In this document: positions 52,201 to 59,800 of the stretch, piece by piece | Numbering within the stretch: position 1 is the stretch's first letter | Layout: each line of letters opens with the position of its first letter | NCBI GenBank assembly: GCA_012845835.1 | Contig: JABAKD010000025.1 | Span: forward strand, 3,517,819-3,581,818 | Reading direction: 5' to 3' | Source of the DNA: Undaria pinnatifida | Taxonomy: Eukaryota; Sar; Phaeophyceae; Laminariales; Alariaceae | Length of the DNA stretch: 64,000 nucleotides | Position numbers and translations under genes: made by a program | The notes under the pieces: generated by a model | What the model was told of the DNA's origin: nothing | The model's database searches: none | What the model saw: the letters and a program-made list of their open reading frames with translations, nothing else

Positions 52201-54169
52201 GAGCTGTCGCAACCGTCAGCGGCCGTGGAAGGCAAGTTTGGCGTTTTGCTGTTTTGGCTTGCCCCTCACTTAGTCATACCGCCTCCTTCGAAGCTGGAAA
52301 GTGATGCATGCCTTACATTAGTAACATGGAATGTTGATATTGCTAATATTTTTGCCCTTCGAAAATATAGCGTAGGTGCCGTTCCGATGTACCAGGTAAA
52401 TTGAACATCCTTCCACAAGGCAGTAGTACGCATGACCTTCTGCCAACCATCTCCCCATTTCCTTTCCCTACGTACATCTTCTCATTCTATCTACTACTGC
52501 CTTTCACTTCCTTTCCCTGCATCTGTTCATTTTAGCTATTAGTCCACCCTAATCCTCATCAACTTCAATGGTATTAATTCTGTAACGTGCTTTACCACTC
52601 CCCACTTGCGTTGTATGAAAGCATCCTACCTTGTCATACGTAGTACATCGTACAATATATTGCCAGAAAGGGCAACACAATAATAACAATATCGCAACAT
52701 AATCTACCAGGGTATTATTGTTACAGCAATCGGTTAGTGTCACTCTCCCTGCATCCGCGCTGCTCTTGCTATTCCCACACATGCACGCGTTTTCGGGTGA
52801 CGACCGCAACCTTTTCCCCTTGACGCGTTTCGAAAGGATATTTCTCGGTTCTTTCGGTTCTTTCACTACCACCGCAGAAAAATTACCCCACACGAATTCT
52901 AATAACCTTTTCCCCAGAACCTTGGTGGCACTTCAACAGCCAGAACCGTAAGAATATCCCCCACTAGTTAACTCCAAGAGGTTTGTCGAGCTCACCTAAC
53001 AAGTTTGCCGCCCGGAACTTTGGGGCGGTGGGCTGTTCGCGTTTGAGAGCAGAAATCACTTCCTGGTCGGATAGAGGTACGGGCGTAGACCCAACCCACC
53101 CCCTGACCCTAACCCTAACCCTAACCCTGACCCTAATCGGGACCCAAAACGGGCCAGAAATGGTGGCGAGAAACGCGGCTGCGCCGCTTTTGGAAAATTA
53201 TCTATTATTCCGATCTGCGGACCACCACATAGTCTAGCCCTCGGCCGATGAGAGAGCGTAAAGACCGCCCTCCAAGATCCGGGCGGCACACCACATTGTT
53301 AGGTACTTTGGTTCCAGGTGAGTTTGTCGCCAGAGTGCAGGTGGAGTTGTTAAAAACCGTCACAACCGCAAACATGTCCCACACTACTGTAGCACCAAAC
53401 GGTGTTTTTTTTCGCGCCAAAGACCGTGGGTGGAGGTCTTAACAAGTTTAGCGTCGTACCATTTCCCTCAGCTCACCACGCAAGTAACCGCGCCGTCTCC
53501 GTCCACTTCGACCACCACGGGCACCGTGCAGCTCTCCCTGACACCGCTCGACTGCCTCACGACGTCGACCCTCCCCACGATGGGCCCAAGTATGACCGCA
53601 ACTTCCGACATCAGCGCAGAGCCTTCAGGTGGTGAATCACCAATAGGAGCTGGCATTGATTGTCCATGAAGGGCTGTCGTAGCGCCTCGTGGTTTGACCC
53701 CGGCTGGCTTAGCTGGTGGCGTTCGAGTGCTGCGAGGCTGAACCAGTTCTGTGCAGATGCTAGCTTCCAGAGGCTCCGACAGCGCGGTCAACAGTGCGAA
53801 GCTGGAGTTGATGTCGCGGTGGGCGACGTCACCACCCTTTCCCCCCCGGCCTCGACGGTTCTCGTTTTCACCCCCTTGCCAGCCTCCGACGAGCGCGGGT
53901 TGTTCCGGTTCGTCGGTGGACGACTCGTCGCGGACGCGAGGGTCTCTCAATCCTTTTGTTGTCAGGGAGTTTCTCGATCCTTTCGCGGGCGATACGAGGA
54001 TGGGGCGGTGGGTATACGAGATGCGGTCGCCGATCGACCCGGGTGTAAGCATCCAGGGGCAAGGCCTGGCGGGGTCGGACATGGAACCGACGCACACCTG
54101 CGTGAAGCGTAAACCTGTTCGCCTGTCCTGCACATCTGTTTTCACGCCACACCTGTAAACACGTCGCAT
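39985..54169 (-). CDS. P2: PhoD-like metallophosphatase family protein, probably inactive
   Basis: This is a multi-exon gene read 54169 to 39985: exons 54169-53477, 53062-52996, 51126-50954, 50522-50379, 49617-49564, 48847-48776, 48510-48454, 48133-47912, 44886-44806, 44027-43695 and 40254-39985. Phases are compatible at every junction as listed, and all have AG acceptors and GT donors. An extra phase 1-1 exon before 51126 and further exons between 43695 and 40254 may be missing. The peptide follows the PhoD-like order: an Ig-like N-terminal domain (VEVDGDGAVTCV), IDAVVHVGGQ, VDISNAFEDGRACLERL...ERFRVEYRK, CIVA-VFREYQRQLWD, GVLSLDAL, PLLGDSQWERFTRTL, VTLIVVTELPVAWH, DHWAARP...LFQWKAESGGREIVLLAG, ITCGPITAEP, and HIKTPGRNYAVLQ. 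The usual Asp of HxGD is Gly, GGDxH reads AGAGK, and no DDH motif is seen, so metal binding is probably lost. No membrane segment is obvious. Start uncertain (54169 is the first Met of the frame). The 3' end may run on to 28.7 kb. Confidence 0.72.
40255..40970 (-). pseudogene. Duplicated C-terminal exon modules next to P2
   Basis: Two more copies of the acceptor edge ACCGCAGGTGAT...GGGGTGATA occur at about 40352-40410 and 40858-40925. Two exon-like blocks resemble the KIIVP part of exon 39985-40254: 40575-40431 reads YRKIIVPPYRATIEEELNRT, and about 40850-40740 reads RVILPPFSRPQ. The first has a GTATGA donor in a phase that does not fit the next exon. Two copies of ACCTCTATAGTGCGGT (about 40431 and 40479) bound part of it. 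These look like decayed duplicates rather than working exons. Confidence 0.55.
41361..42130 (-). pseudogene. Four decayed copies of the exon 43695-44027 tail
   Basis: Four units of about 200-213 bp carry CAGACATGTCCGACA-type words at about 41459, 41658, 41868 and 42083. On the minus strand each opens M-S-D and reads like the end of exon 43695-44027: MSDKNVGPEEGKK..., MSDKNGELEEGEEG..., MSDEKRRAERGRGR..., MSDGDGEPEEGEER..., against MSHKNGGQGESGEG in the exon. Some end at GT donors (41574 region GTAAGG; 41786 region GTAGGG), others do not. They could be alternative exons, but mixed phases argue for decay. Confidence 0.55.
42244..43006. mobile_element. Possible TIR element with TTTTTCGACTG palindromes
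   Basis: The left end CAGTCGGATCCCGCCAGCCG and the right-end complement CAGGTGGATTTGTCCGTCGA are followed on both sides by AAAACGGCC. The segment 42820-42990 holds about nine copies of TTTTTCGACTG in both orientations, able to form nested hairpins. It lies in the P2 intron between 43695 and 40254. TIR similarity is partial, so the boundaries are tentative. Confidence 0.45.
43277..43476. mobile_element. Tc1/mariner-like MITE, TA target duplication
   Basis: The 200-bp element has CAGTAGGG...CCCTACTG ends and TA on both sides (43275-43276 and 43477-43478). Internal motifs ATAGTGCGGT and ATAATGCGGT are shared with the MITE at 121-300. Inserted in a P2 intron. Confidence 0.7.
43695..44027 (-). 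CDS. P2 exon: DHWAARP...REIVLLAG
   Basis: The exon has 111 codons, phase 0-0, acceptor CAAAAAACAG and donor CAG|GTAAGA. The first half (DHWAARPTQQRALLKRLFQW, then KAESGGREIVLLAG) is the most family-like stretch of P2. After LLAG the family's D-x-H is replaced by AGK. The second half is a hydrophilic Gly/Glu/Lys tail, starting around MSHKNGG, which is copied four more times at 41361-42130. Confidence 0.8.
44560..44770. repeat. GACCCG/CGGGTC-rich repeat block
   Basis: Many direct and inverted copies of CCCGACCCGACCCGCGAG and CGGGTCGGGT lie within a P2 intron. Strong hairpin potential. Confidence 0.6.
44806..44886 (-). CDS. P2 exon: VTLIVVTELPVAWH
   Basis: The exon has 27 codons, phase 0-0, acceptor CCCCTCGCAG and donor AAG|GTACCG. 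VELVTLIVVTELPVAWHDTE matches the beta strand plus loop (LxVVSxxPxxxH) that follows the QW...L helix in this family. The paralogous stretch in P1 is VNTLLVCSGTPMVAEP (59203-59101). Confidence 0.8.
44945..45313. repeat. Compound R-body-R repeat with tRNA-like module
   Basis: R copies (44945-45027 and 45233-45313) flank a 205-bp body with GGCGTCGTCGACAGACCATG and GGGTCGTGGGTGCAAATCCC. It is the same family as 16784-17376 on the opposite strand. It sits in the P2 intron between exons 47912-48133 and 44806-44886. Confidence 0.6.
45785..45912. repeat. 41-bp tandem repeat, three units
   Basis: Three near-identical units of GGTCATTGATTACGACGTCT plus TGAAGCGTCCTGACGTCTAGC. Two differences were seen in the first unit. 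Inside the same P2 intron. Confidence 0.85.
45914..47911. other. P2 intron sequence with duplicated modules
   Basis: 46146-46400 is a diverged copy of 40425-40700 (CATCCCTCTATAGTGCGATA, GTCGGATTGCGCGAACGAA, TTGAGCTAGTTCCTCATG). 46676-46770 and 47330-47470 are copies of a dispersed block also seen at 25806-25960; 47430-47560 and 47620-47710 are direct duplicates (TATCGCGCATAGGGTTCAGC). No exon recognised. Confidence 0.5.
47912..48133 (-). CDS. P2 exon: GVLSLDAL...PLLGDSQWERF
   Basis: The exon has 74 codons, phase 0-0, a C/T-rich acceptor ending CGTACCAAG and donor CGG|GTGAGT. TVGVLSLDALEY matches the GVxxLDxRGNR strand and PLLGDSQWERFTRTLEKR the (L)xxxQWxxL helix of PhoD-like enzymes. A Ser/Gly-rich loop lies between. 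Confidence 0.82.
48454..48510 (-). CDS. P2 exon: VFREYQRQLWDP
   Basis: The exon has 19 codons, phase 0-0, acceptor TACGCGCAG and donor AAG|GTGAAG. VFREYQRQLWDPRWGCPFK contains the YxEYQRQLW box of the family; the paralogous stretch in P1 is AWAEYQHAL. Confidence 0.82.
48776..48847 (-). CDS. P2 exon lacking the expected DDH motif
   Basis: The exon has 24 codons (FVCAVFRLPREDRVDENQPH plus CIVA), phase 0-0, acceptor CTTCACCTCAG and donor GCA|GTAGTT. It sits where the family normally has its DDH metal-binding box; none is present. Fusion to the next exon gives CIVA-VFREYQ, like CAxRVYREYQ elsewhere. The donor is the weakest of the series. Confidence 0.55.
49564..49617 (-). CDS. P2 exon: GLEDWPCPATTDIITRTN
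   Basis: The exon has 18 codons, phase 0-0, with a long T-rich tract before the acceptor CTCCAGAG and donor AAC|GTGAGA. It follows EYRK and corresponds to the YRxxWxxPATxxILxxxSN helix of the family. Confidence 0.65.
49915..50010 (-). repeat. Copy of the dispersed M-S-I-D-P repeat in a P2 intron
   Basis: The minus strand reads LQKMSIDPEFVELTTDAVRI before a stop, nearly the same peptide as the plus-strand copy at 26282-26355. It lies between P2 exons 50379-50522 and 49564-49617. Confidence 0.6.
50125..50265 (-). pseudogene. Decayed duplicate of P2 exon 50379-50522
   Basis: The minus strand reads VSQEEEAKVMESLKERFGVD then CR and a stop, against VSQEEEAAVMESLKERFRVE in the exon 230 bp upstream. 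The splice donor and EYRK end are lost. A local tandem duplication of the exon's 3' part. Confidence 0.75.
50379..50522 (-). CDS. P2 exon: VDISNAFEDGRACLERL...ERFRVEYRK
   Basis: The exon has 48 codons, phase 0-0, acceptor CTCCTCCAG and donor AAG|GTATGG. VDISNAFEDG directly continues HVGGQ of the preceding exon, as in the family's HVGDQVDMxxAF. A charged linker (GGRRRRGKVSQEEE) leads to ERFRVEYRK. An alternative acceptor further 5' (CCTTTCCTTGAG) would add about 20 codons in frame. Confidence 0.8.
50954..51126 (-). CDS. P2 exon: RPDIAIVAVSHDRP...IDAVVHVGGQ
   Basis: The exon has two nucleotides plus 57 codons, acceptor TCTCTCCGCAG and donor CAG|GTGAAA. It spans the first core strands: SSRPDIAIVAVSHDRP, WNSLAEKL and IDAVVHVGGQ. 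The family has HxGDQ here; the codon for the metal-binding Asp reads GGT (Gly). Confidence 0.82.
51130..52990. other. Large P2 intron, no exon recognised
   Basis: Four degenerate units of AAACTACTTGGACATGGTGT plus GGGATA lie at about 51515-51690. They are related to the reverse complement of the 64-bp array at 34440-34860. An extra small phase 1-1 exon for the rest of the N-terminal domain might lie here but was not found. Confidence 0.45.
52996..53062 (-). CDS. P2 exon: EVISALKREQPTAPKFRAANLL
   Basis: The exon has 22 codons plus one nucleotide, phase 0-1, acceptor TATCCGACCAG and donor TTAG|GTGAGC. REQPTAPKFRAANLL resembles the RxPxxFxFxGLxP segment of the N-terminal domain and continues VTCV of the previous exon in phase. 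Confidence 0.65.
53101..53137. repeat. Short interstitial telomere-like repeat
   Basis: CCCTGACCCTAACCCTAACC and onward hold about six CCCTAA/CCCTGA units within a P2 intron. TTAGGG-type repeats are the telomere motif of many eukaryotes, including brown algae. Too short to be a chromosome end. Confidence 0.8.
53477..54169 (-). CDS. P2 first recognised exon: N-terminal region
   Basis: A 231-codon frame from the Met at 54169 ends at donor GTG|GTGAGC, phase 0. The last 40 residues (VGRVDVVRQSSG...VPVVVEVDGDGAVTCV) match the GxVTxxSARVLVEVDxDxxVT strand pair that starts PhoD-like N-terminal domains. The preceding 190 residues are low-complexity (Pro, Gly, Arg, Ser). The true start may be an inner Met such as MSDPARP or MSEVAVI. 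An upstream acceptor (TTTACAG at about 54160) makes further 5' exons possible. Confidence 0.6.
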
Positions 54170-56690
54170 TGCACGACCCGGTGCAGCAGTGACAGCAAGC
54201 GAGCCAGCTAGACAGCGTCCATAATTTGGTTGTACGATACCCGTACAGGTGTGGAATGAATAAAGCTAATAACTGCCTGGGTTAAACTGTGGTGCAGCAG
54301 CAGGCAGTCACTCAGCGTTGAGGACACGTGCTGTTGTATGCTACGAAAATTGAGGCACTTTTAGTCCAATAGATTTATGACTGGTGGGGCTCTATCATAG
54401 TAGATCAGTTAGATCAGTTAGATCAGTGATATCGGTTAGATCAGATAAACCAGTTCGGTCAATTGCAGTTGGGTGAAATTGGATCAATTGGATCAATTGG
54501 ATCAGTTGGATCAACTAGATAAATTTTAACTCTCTCACATACAACAACTGAACTAAAGAGCTGCGTACCTACTCTGTAACAATGGTTGCGTCTACGCGTC
54601 TACACGCTTCCTTTCGCCGCAACACGGTTTAGGTTTTGCAATAACGACACTATCGGTATGTACCCAGGCTAGGCGATGGTTCATCGGACTGAACTTTCTG
54701 TTTCCACAAACTCCGTGCTCGGTTGAGGTGTAGAGCTCGTTATGCCAGGAGCCCTGGACAAAGATAACGCGAACCGTTGAGGTACAGGCCGGTTCAAGGA
54801 AAAAGGACGGAAATCTATTTCCCGGCGAATCTCCGCGCCGGTTCTTCGATTCAGACTGTGAAGTTTTGCACACGTCTTCTGTGTGCCGTTGCAAAGGCCT
54901 CACCTTTTTTTTTTTTTTTGCCTAATTTCACGCAAGTTTTTTTTTGTTGGGAAACGTTGGACCGCCTTGGCTTGGACTAAAATATTTCGGCGAAAAGTTA
55001 AACTAATAAACGACACCCGGAGGTCATGCCTCGGGATGGGCATATTGAAGACGTGTGCCAAATGTCGGGGTTTATCTCTCAGGAACGGCGTGGACATGTG
55101 GACTGCTGTTGTGCGTAAAAATTAGCAAGATGCGCTATTTCTTCAAAATGACTTGATTTTAGTCCAGGATCCAGATTTTTTGTTGTTGTTGTACTCTGCT
55201 TAATATTGAACATACGGAGGTGGAATCTTCGATTTTTCGCGCGAAAATATCTGCAGACAAGCCTTTGAGTACCCCCAACCGGATCGCGCAAAATACGGTG
55301 TAACAATTATTTTCGCCCCCGTTGGAAAAACGCCCGAATATTATCGAGAACATTGAAGGCCTGTTTATGGTCGACGCGAATTTCGCTCCTAGAGACACAA
55401 CCGTTCAAAACAAATCTGGCCATATATTACCCCCTTCCGCTGGTCATTAAGGCCACTACGATACCAAGTAATGACCCTTTGACTAGATGTTGCGATCGGC
55501 ATTCGTGGGGGGCATATTTTCTGTCGTTTAACTTGAACCAACCTGAAGTGTACGTCTGATCACGTAGTGATAACCGTACCGGGGTAGCAATGAGTATAGG
55601 GAACCACCGGCCATGGGCTGAACAGCGGCGCAGCAGCCAGCCAGGGTATATCATTTAGTGGTACGCGTTCAGGGTTAGCAACTAGCAAAGATAGTCACTG
55701 CAGGAGTTGAACGTTGCCGCTGGATCGCGAACACAACGTAGTTTAAAATTGACGCACGACATGCATGAAAATGCGTGGAAGTGTGGTGAGCTTGAGCTTT
55801 ATTTTTTTTTTTTCCACATCCGCCGGAGGATAAACGAAAAAAAAGAAGAAGAAAAAGGGTGGCGCAGCAGGCAGCCAGAATATATCATTTGGTGGTACTC
55901 ATACAGGGGTAGTGACAAACAAATCAACCAACGTTTTCGTGGCCTCCCCACCGGGGTAGCCACGTGAACAAAAGGAGCCCATCCATGCCGGGGTTGAAGA
56001 AGGAGGCGTTTGGTGAGTGACGGACCCCACCCAGCCAACGATAGCCGGACCTAGGGGGTGTGTTCTTGTCCCTCGTTACCAACTGTGCAAGCTTGATGCT
56101 CGCGTTTCGTTTAAGCGCGATGCAGACGAGGTGTGGGCAGCTCTGTTCTAGATTGGGGGCATCGGCATGCGCTGAATTCTCGAGTGGACATGGGGAAAGA
56201 ATGCGACGCGGCGCGGCTGTTTTTGAAATCGGTAAACACCATCCGTTGAAATTTCGCGATTTCGGTGGTTCAAAAAACTTCTTCCCCTTCGCGTTCGCGG
56301 TATACGAATTCTCCTTAAACCCCGAAGAGGCGCGTTTAGGGGAGCATGGTTTCCAATACCTCATGCTCGAGCTTAGACATGCGCATACCTTGTGTGAATG
56401 CTAGGGGGTCGTAACCCTGTCGTCAATGCTTTATTCCCAACACCGAGCGTGTCATGACTTCAGCGCATCCTAAATATGTGCATGAGCGCGACTCATGGAG
56501 TGGCTTATTCGGCCTGCTCTCGATACCACGTCCGCACATCAACGGCGTCATGTTTCGCAATGCCGAAGGTGCACCGCATCATCGAAACTATCGTGAACCG
56601 CTGCATTGAGCGTGTTGTCATCGCATTAACGCATCCTAAACGCGTGCATGTCTCTCATGAGGCTTGGATTTGTTTTGGCTCTGCTCTCAC
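54170..56690. other. P1 3' region or P1-P2 spacer, exons unresolved
   Basis: The C-terminal exons of P1 (a counterpart of ITCGPI...RNYAVL) should lie here but were not identified. The region includes 10-mer tandem runs (TTAGATCAG and ATTGGATCA, 54402-54522), a duplicated block (about 55565-55660 and 55855-55945, AGCAGNCAGCCAG...TATATCATTT) and two copies of a 180-bp block at about 56458-56660. Confidence 0.45.
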
Positions 56691-56800
56691 CCGGTTCCCC
56701 CGCAGATCAGCGCTACGTCGCGCTTCCTCGGAGGCTGCCCTTTCCTTCCGGGTACAGCCCCTTCGCTGGCCCAGTCGAAAAGCTTCTCTAAGAGCTCCTG
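56691..56800 (-). CDS. P1 exon: QELLEKLFDW...RDVALICGGTG
   Basis: The exon has 36 codons plus 2 nt, acceptor GGTTTTTGAG (an alternative three bases later) and donor CGG|GTGAGAG. LLEKLFDWASEG and RKRDVALICGG match LLxLLFDWKxxx...RxVVLVGGDxH; Thr replaces the metal-binding Asp. Confidence 0.78.
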
Positions 56801-59800
56801 CTCAAAAACCGCAAGGGAAAAACGTCGCGTGACGTCATTTTGACAGAGGTTCTGCTCGAAAGTCACACGAAAAGCGTCGCTTATAACGTTTTGAGAAATA
56901 TTTTGGACAGAAGCAACACAAAAAACGTTGCGTGACGCTGTTTCGAGGGTGGGTACTGGGGTAGGGTACAGTACACGGAGTCGCTTTTGATGCAAGCTCT
57001 GATGTTGGGCCGGCCCACATGCTTATGTGAGGCAGGATGTGTCGAACACGGGCTGTTCGAAGCTGCGTAGGGGGGGGGTTGCCTTTTTTCACAACCGAGC
57101 TTGAGCCACTCATAGGAGTGACTCTGTGCCCCACTGACAAAACACTTTCGCTGGTTTGTTTGGCGCAGCGTAGCTAAGCACTCCATTGTGGATTAACATC
57201 GCTAGGTTAGAACAGCACAAAAGGTTAAGCCCACCAGAAAAGGGGGAGGCCAATCGCGCGAAGTGAACCCCGAGCCACAAAACGAAATACCCCCGAACCC
57301 GACCTCCCTACCGTAAGTTTGATCGGTTGCATTCTGTACTACTACTATTGCAACATCTTTTTTTTTTTTTCTGTTTTCGCGCAGAAGTCCAGCCATACTT
57401 TCTTACCACCCACCGCCCCATACAAATACTTTCAAGTATCGTTTGTGCCCCAAAAAAACTCAGCCGGGTTCAAGAGGCGCCAATTTCGTAGTACCGTGCA
57501 GCGTTTTCGTTTTAGATATTTCTTGATTGGCACCCGCGCAGAGAGCACGAAGGACTTATGTGGTTGTTCTCCAGTAGTACTGCTTTGAAATGGTAGTCTC
57601 CTGGTGTACTCGCATACTTCTTTAGGCTTAGGCATAGGAGGTACCCCCGAAACTGCCGCATTATCGCTGGGAGGGGCCACTGAAATACGATTGTTCGTTC
57701 GAACGGGGGCGGATGTTGTTTCGATGACTGCAAAGGAGGCAGGCTTCAGAGGCGGGCAATCATTTCCGACTCCCAGCCAAGTAACTCACCATGACAGGCG
57801 TTGCGTTACTCAGCCATGCGTTCGCCTCATAGCATTCGATCACTTGATCACAGAGGGCGCACTCATCGAACTACAGGGTGGGGTCATTCCCATGATGTGC
57901 ATGTGACGATACGGAGGCTTTCCTCATATCATCACTCGAAGTGGTCTCTACCCGGATGCTTGCTCAGAATATGTCTTGAAATGTGAGAAAAAAGCACGCC
58001 TAACCCAATGAAGGGTCTGGTGGCCGAACTAAACGCAGCACGAACGACATGGTATGCTGTGCTGTAACATAACGCAAAAGCCATTTCGACGATCTTGGGG
58101 ATTGCAGTCATTTTGTTGACTGTTCGTTGACTCTCAGTTCAATATTACAGTCGTACTGTTGTCTGCATGCCTGAAGGTACGGAGAGTGGTAGCTCCAGTG
58201 GAAGCACGGCCTGGTCTCATCGTAGAAGGCGTCCATGGGACCCACTTCGTTCGGCGACAGCATGGACAGGATCGGCACCTGCCAGAAGCCAACCGAGTGA
58301 AAAAACGTCAACCAACGCGCGCATGTAACTCATGTGGCCACTACAATCGATATATCATACTAGTTCCACGGAACTCGTCTCCAAATACGTGGTTGGTGTT
58401 CAAAAAGGGTTACGACGTTTGTTTGCCCCATGGCGAATCGTCAACGTCATCGGAGGAGAGGAGGCCACTCAGGACTTTAGATAAACTAATCGGTCTGAAA
58501 AAATGCTTGCAAAAAACAAATAGCGCGTGCAAATCCTAGCTCCACTATATCCTCTTACCTTTTCTGCCTCGTCCATCTTTTTTATTTCGGCCAGTCCTGG
58601 CTTGCCAAGCTTCTTCAGCTCCCTTTTGGCCGCCTTTAGGGCCTTGTCCCGTTGCAATTGATCTTCTTCACTCAGCGGCGAGGCCTGGTCTCGCGCCGTG
58701 TATGTCGGGGTGGTCGAGAAGTTTTGAACATGAGGTAATCATAATGGGCAGCAATAGTGATTTCGTAGCTGTCTTGCGTAGCCCGCAACCTTGTTTCTAA
58801 CGCCAAAAACATATTTTTTAGACACTGAATTCAGGTATTTTGTCCCAAAACACGTGGATGAATCTCAAAAGAGTAAACCCCAAACCACACTACTGTCAAA
58901 TCATTCGCGCCCCAAACAAAAAACGTGGATGCACTTCTGAAGAACTCAAATGTCCGGTACAACAGCTTATTCGCGATAATGTGGATGCGCTTCCAAAACG
59001 CAGCACGTGTCTGGCACAACTGTTTTTTGAACATTTGATCTCTGGCTCCGTCGGCGTCTCTCACTTCCCCTACCCGAAAAACTACACAACTTTGCTGCAC
59101 CTGCGGGTGGACGACCGGTTCAGCAACCATTGGAGTTCCAGAACAGACGAGGAGCGTATTCACGGAAGGTGAAGTCAGCGCCTTTTTCAACAGCTTCTGT
59201 TGCCTGTTGCGTTGCAGAAGGCGCGCGTAAGGATATGTCGCGAAGCCTTAAATGTAAGGGGTTCTATTCGAGGTACGGTGGGGCCTCGCGCACTCAAGAG
59301 GAACAATACGAGATCGACCTCGCCGAATAGTCGAGCAGTCAAGCAACACTATAGTTAACCATTTGACAACTTCGACGCAGTTGTGGGGACCACTCGTAGC
59401 GTTTCTCGGGCTGACCCAGGCTACGGTAGGGGGGTCCCTTTTGGGGCCTTGAATTTCGGTGGCTAGGGGTCACTCGCGCGAGTAACCTCTTTGCTCTTTT
59501 GCGATCATACGTTTTCTTCATGTCTTATATTGACGAAACCAATCCGCACTGCAAAGGTAATCTAAGGTGCTCCGAAACAACTGCCTAAACCATTTTCATC
59601 CGTGAGGTACAGAGTCCCTCGTGCGAGTGGCTCAAACACACCAGTGAAAACGGCGCTACCCCCCCTACCGTAGCCTTGGTCGGCTTAGCTGATGATCCAT
59701 CGTGGTAGGAACAGCGCTTGACATCGTGCAAACAACATCGTTGTAGGTGCAGTCAACGGTAAGGTTTAAAACAAGTTAGTAAGTTAGAGCATAGCGAGGG

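Noticed and set aside
53101-53137. A chromosome end
   Set aside because: Only about six degenerate units, with coding exons of one gene on both sides.
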